In this document: positions 6,595 to 9,395 of the stretch, in pieces | Position numbering within the stretch: the first letter of the stretch is position 1 | Layout: every line of letters begins with the position of its first letter | Position numbers and translations under genes: made by a program | Notes under the pieces: generated by a model | Databases searched by the model: none | What the model was told of the DNA's origin: nothing | The model's input: the letters and a program-made list of their open reading frames with translations, nothing else | Source: an uncultured Hyphomicrobiales bacterium | GTDB lineage: Bacteria > Pseudomonadota > Alphaproteobacteria > Rhizobiales > Aestuariivirgaceae | Direction: 5' to 3' | Length of the DNA: 9,395 bases | Assembly: GCA_903930095.1 (NCBI GenBank) | Contig: CAIYXE010000348.1 | Location: 1 to 9,395 of the forward strand

Positions 6595-8364
6595 ATGCCG
6601 CAGTTCCAAGCCCCGCTCCGCGATCACCTCTTCTGCCTCTACGCGCTTCTCGACTTCGAAGGCCACACGAAGCTGCCCGGCTTCGAAGGCCTCTCGCGAG
6701 ACGTGGTGGAGGCCGTGCTCGCGCAATCCGCCCGCTTCTGCTCCGACGTGGTTTATCCGCTGAACCGCAGCGCGGACGAGGAAGGCGTTCATTTCGACCA
6801 GGGCCGGGTGACGACGCCGCAAGGCTTCAGGCAAGCCTATGCCCGGCTCGTGGAGGGCGGCTGGCCCGCACTCACCGCCGCGCCCGCGCATGGCGGGCAG
6901 GGCATGCCGCACATGGTGAACTTCCTGTTCGAGGAGATGCTGAACGGGGCTTGCCTTTCCTTCGGCCTGTTCCCCGGCCTGACGCGCGGCGCCTATGTCC
7001 TTTTGAATGATCACGGCAGTGACGCGCAGAAGGCGCTCCATGGCCCGAAACTCGCCAGCGGCGAATGGTCGGGCTCCATGTGCCTCACCGAAGCCCATTG
7101 CGGCACCGACCTCGGGCTTCTCAAGACCCAGGCCGTGGCGCAGCCTGATGGCTCCTTCGCGCTCACCGGCACCAAGATCTTCATCTCGGCGGGTGAGCAT
7201 GACCTCACCCCCAACATCATCTATTTCGTGCTGGCGCGCCTTCCCGATGCGCCCAAGGGTTCGAAAGGCATCAGCCTGTTCCTGGTGCCGAAGGTGCTTG
7301 TGAACGAGGATGGTTCCCTTGGCGCGCGCAACGGCATCTCCTGCGGCGCTGTGGAGCACAAGATGGGCATCCACGGCTGCCCGACCTGCGTCATGAACCT
7401 CGATGGCGCGGCGGGCTGGCTGGTGGGCGAACCGCACCAGGGCCTGAAGGCCATGTTCGCGATGATGAATACCGAGCGCATCGCGGTTGGCATCCACGGC
7501 CTCGCCATCGCCGAGGCCTCCTACCAGAATGCCGTGGCCTATGCGCGTCAACGCACCCAGGGCCGCGCACCCTCGGGCCCGCGCGATGCGGAAACGCCGG
7601 CAGATCCGATCATCGTCCACCCGGACGTGCGCCGCATGCTGCTGACGCAGCGCGCCCTCACCGAAGGCTGCCGCTTGCTGGCGCTGTGGACGGCCCAGGC
7701 GCTGGATGTCTCCGAACGCCACCCCGATGCAGTTGTCCGCAAGCGCGCCGATGATGTGGTGGCGCTGATGACGCCTGTGGTGAAGGCCTTCCTCACCGAT
7801 TGCGGGTCGGACGTCGCCAATCTCGGCATCCAGGTGCTGGGCGGCCATGGCTTCATCCGCGCCAATGGCCAGGAGCAATATGTGCGCGATGTGCGCATCA
7901 CCCAGATCTATGAGGGAACCAACGGCATCCAGTCGATGGATCTGCTTGGCCGCAAGATCCTGCATCTGAACCTGTTCGAGAGTTTCTCAGCTCCGGTGAC
8001 GGCCTATGTGGAATCCCGCGAGGCAGACGACCATCTTGCGGAGTTCATCGCGCCGCTTGCTGCCGCGCATGACCTTCTGGAAGATGCCACGCATGTCATC
8101 CGCGACCGCGCGGCAGCACATCCGGAGGAGATGGGTGCTGCGGCCGCCGACTATATGCGCCTCTTCGCACTCACGTCCCTTGCCTATCTCTGGGCGCGCG
8201 CGGCGGAGGTGGCTGCCCGCCAGGGCAACGATGATTTCCACAGCGCCAAGCTGGCCACCGCGCGCTTCTTCATGCAGCGCATTCTGCCGGACACCGCCTC
8301 GCTCCATGCGAAGATCATTGCGGGCAGAGCCTCGGTGATGGAACTGGACGAGGCGATGTTCTGA
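6595..8364 (+). CDS. Acyl-CoA dehydrogenase, long DmdC-like subfamily
   Basis: It is an FAD-dependent enzyme that introduces an alpha-beta double bond into an acyl-CoA and passes electrons to electron-transfer flavoprotein. At 589 residues it is longer than the usual 380 and belongs to the roughly 600-residue class that includes DmdC (3-methylmercaptopropionyl-CoA dehydrogenase), with an extra C-terminal helical domain (about 465-589). Visible motifs are an N-terminal MPQFQAPLRD, the flavin-binding signature MCLTEAHCGTD (162-172), TGTKIFISAGEHDL (191-204), QVLGGHGFIR (413-422) and IYEGTNGIQ, where Glu440 is the expected catalytic base. The ATG at 6595 is preferred to an in-frame TTG at 6559 inside sdaA because the protein then starts with the subfamily's conserved N-terminus. 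No strong ribosome binding site is seen, so translation may be coupled to sdaA. Substrate is undetermined: no dmdB or dmdD is in the window, and fatty acyl-CoA use is equally possible. Confidence 0.93.
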   Translation: MPQFQAPLRDHLFCLYALLDFEGHTKLPGFEGLSRDVVEAVLAQSARFCSDVVYPLNRSADEEGVHFDQGRVTTPQGFRQAYARLVEGGWPALTAAPAHGGQGMPHMVNFLFEEMLNGACLSFGLFPGLTRGAYVLLNDHGSDAQKALHGPKLASGEWSGSMCLTEAHCGTDLGLLKTQAVAQPDGSFALTGTKIFISAGEHDLTPNIIYFVLARLPDAPKGSKGISLFLVPKVLVNEDGSLGARNGISCGAVEHKMGIHGCPTCVMNLDGAAGWLVGEPHQGLKAMFAMMNTERIAVGIHGLAIAEASYQNAVAYARQRTQGRAPSGPRDAETPADPIIVHPDVRRMLLTQRALTEGCRLLALWTAQALDVSERHPDAVVRKRADDVVALMTPVVKAFLTDCGSDVANLGIQVLGGHGFIRANGQEQYVRDVRITQIYEGTNGIQSMDLLGRKILHLNLFESFSAPVTAYVESREADDHLAEFIAPLAAAHDLLEDATHVIRDRAAAHPEEMGAAAADYMRLFALTSLAYLWARAAEVAARQGNDDFHSAKLATARFFMQRILPDTASLHAKIIAGRASVMELDEAMF

Positions 8365-8371
8365 GGCACCG

Positions 8372-8518
8372 TTCCCTTCTCCCGTTGCGGCACGCAATGG
8401 GAGAAGGTGGCCGACAGGCCGGATGAGGGCCTCTTTCGACGTGATGGACTCGCGGACAGAGGCCCTCATCCCCCCTTCGGGGACCTTCTCCCATTGCTGC
8501 GCAACGGGAGAAGGGGAA
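8372..8518. repeat. Double palindromic repeat between convergent genes (two inverted copies)
   Basis: Two copies of a roughly 62-base unit face each other around a 23-base centre (8435-8457). The innermost 14 bases, 8421-8434 and 8458-8471, are perfectly complementary, and the outer 18/19 bases match with one indel. Each copy also folds alone. The left has a 15-pair stem (8375-8389 with 8393-8407) and a GGCC-GACA-GGCC hairpin (8409-8420). The right has a stem (8484-8497 with 8501-8514) and a CCCC-TTC-GGGG hairpin (8472-8482). It begins and ends about eight to ten bases from the two stop codons, so it could cap or terminate both converging transcripts. No T-tract follows any stem. It resembles the CCTTCTCCC/GGATGAGGG repeats widespread in Rhizobiales, from general knowledge. 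Confidence 0.88.
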
Positions 8519-8527
8519 GCTGTGGCG

Positions 8528-9373
8528 TTACTTATCCCGCCGCACCGTCTGGAACTGCTCGCCCAGCCCGTCGATGCCCAGCCGCATGGTGTCGCCCGGC
8601 TTCAGGTAGCGCGGCGGCTTCATGCCCATGCCAACACCCGGCGGCGTGCCGGTGGTGATGATGTCGCCCGGCATCAGGGTAAAGAACTCGGAGAGATAGG
8701 CCACGATATGCGCCACGCCGAACACCATGGTGGATGTCGAGCCATCCTGCACGCGCTTGCCATTGACCTCGAGCCACATGTGCAGCTTCTGCGGGTCCTT
8801 CACCTCATCCGCCGTCACCAGCCACGGGCCCACGGGGCCGAAGGTGTCGTAGGACTTGCCCTTGGTCCACTGGCCGGAGCGTTCCGCCTGGAATTCGCGC
8901 TCGGACAGGTCGTTGATGGTGCAATAGCCCGCGATATGGGCCATCGCGTCCTTCTTCTTGATGTTCTTGGTCCTGGACCCGATGATGATGCCAAGCTCCA
9001 CTTCCCAGTCCGACTTCTTGGACTTGGGCGGAATCGTCACATCGTCATAAGGACCAGACAGGCAGCTCACCTGCTTGGTGAACACCACCGGCTCCTTCGG
9101 CACCTGAAGCCCCGATTCAGCCGCGTGGTCGGAATAGTTGAGGCCGATGGCGATGAACTTCTGGGGGTTGGCGATGCAGGCGCCAATGCGGGGCTTGCCG
9201 CGCACGAGGGGCAGAGATTCCGGCTTGATCTTCTTCAGCCGCGCCAGGCCCTTGGGGCCGATCGCCTCGCCCGAGATGTCGTCGACCACGGCGGAGAGGT
9301 CACGGATCTTGCCGTCCTTGTCGAGCATGCCCGGCTTTTCCTTGCCGGCGGCCCCGTAGCGCAGAAGCTTCAT
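8528..9373 (-). CDS. Fumarylacetoacetate hydrolase (FAH) family enzyme
   Basis: The FAH superfamily comprises Mg/Mn-dependent enzymes acting on keto or enol acids in aromatic, sugar-acid or ureide breakdown. The reactions include hydrolysis, decarboxylation, isomerisation and lyase chemistry. This 281-residue protein has a short N-terminal domain (about 1-70) with MKLLRYG and IRDLSAVVDD, then the FAH fold. GLNYSDHA spans 77-84, SDWEVELG gives the metal ligands Glu124 and Glu126, NDLSERE gives Asp155, and TGTPPGVGMG (241-250) closes the active site. Homologues of this length are often labelled ureidoglycolate lyase or 2-hydroxyhepta-2,4-diene-1,7-dioate isomerase, names that rest largely on homology, so no specific activity is claimed. 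GGGGGA lies six bases before the ATG and supports this start. It converges on the acyl-CoA dehydrogenase gene with the palindromic repeat between. Its upstream neighbours lie off the right edge. Confidence 0.93.
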   Translation of the reverse strand: MKLLRYGAAGKEKPGMLDKDGKIRDLSAVVDDISGEAIGPKGLARLKKIKPESLPLVRGKPRIGACIANPQKFIAIGLNYSDHAAESGLQVPKEPVVFTKQVSCLSGPYDDVTIPPKSKKSDWEVELGIIIGSRTKNIKKKDAMAHIAGYCTINDLSEREFQAERSGQWTKGKSYDTFGPVGPWLVTADEVKDPQKLHMWLEVNGKRVQDGSTSTMVFGVAHIVAYLSEFFTLMPGDIITTGTPPGVGMGMKPPRYLKPGDTMRLGIDGLGEQFQTVRRDK

Positions 9374-9379
9374 ATGCAG

Positions 9380-9385
9380 TCCCCC
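9380..9385 (-). promoter_or_regulatory. Ribosome binding site of the FAH-family gene
   Basis: On the minus strand GGGGGA stands six bases before the ATG at 9373, a good spacing that fixes the start. The promoter itself is beyond the right edge. Confidence 0.6.
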
Positions 9386-9395
9386 ATTTCGGTTC

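Noticed and set aside
5169..6596. 475-codon open frame antisense to sdaA
   Set aside because: High-GC coding DNA often leaves long open antisense frames. The predicted protein is rich in His, Arg, Ala and Gly with no recognisable domain, and sdaA on the other strand has every family motif.
6565..7965. 466-codon open frame antisense to the acyl-CoA dehydrogenase
   Set aside because: Same composition artefact; no domain, no ribosome binding site, and full overlap with a clearly functional gene.
8372..8518. CRISPR array or classic intrinsic terminator
   Set aside because: There are only two inverted copies rather than direct repeats with spacers, and no T-tract follows the stems, so only a repeat with possible RNA 3'-end function is claimed.
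8407..8658. 83-codon frame over the palindrome and the end of the FAH gene
   Set aside because: It is repeat sequence followed by the antisense of the FAH gene, with no homology-like features.

Overview
The window is a stretch of chromosome from a high-GC alphaproteobacterium, most likely of the Hyphomicrobiales/Rhizobiales type. This rests on the strong GC bias, the style of the encoded proteins, the glgP-glgB order, and two kinds of GC-rich palindromic intergenic repeat common in that group. No 16S or other marker is present, so the assignment is an inference. All genes look like central or peripheral metabolism. I see no phage, insertion sequence, CRISPR array, tRNA, rRNA or toxin-antitoxin gene, and no gap between genes exceeds about 175 bases.

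Layout. Positions 1-1409 (minus) hold the first 469 codons of a glycogen branching enzyme (glgB), which runs off the left edge. Positions 1434-1551 hold an inverted pair of GC-rich repeats, each arm carrying a G-quadruplex motif. Positions 1570-4023 (minus) are glycogen phosphorylase (glgP), transcribed toward glgB. An AT-richer gap of about 120 bases with candidate promoter elements lies before it. Positions 4145-5023 (minus) are a ten-helix EamA/DMT-family transporter. A divergent intergenic region of 172 bases follows. Positions 5196-6584 (plus) are an iron-sulfur L-serine ammonia-lyase (sdaA). Ten bases later comes a 589-residue acyl-CoA dehydrogenase of the DmdC-like class (6595-8364, plus). 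Positions 8372-8518 hold a 147-base double palindrome between convergent genes. Positions 8528-9373 (minus) are a fumarylacetoacetate hydrolase (FAH) family enzyme.

How the genes work together. glgP and glgB form part of a glycogen storage and mobilisation cluster: GlgB makes alpha-1,6 branches and GlgP releases glucose-1-phosphate. In related bacteria glgC, glgA and pgm usually follow, which would lie beyond the left edge. sdaA and the acyl-CoA dehydrogenase are probably co-transcribed, feeding pyruvate and oxidised acyl-CoA respectively. The FAH-family gene converges on them and is a separate unit. The coding content is ordinary. The most notable signals are the two palindromic repeat pairs, placed at the glgP/glgB junction and at the convergent gene ends.
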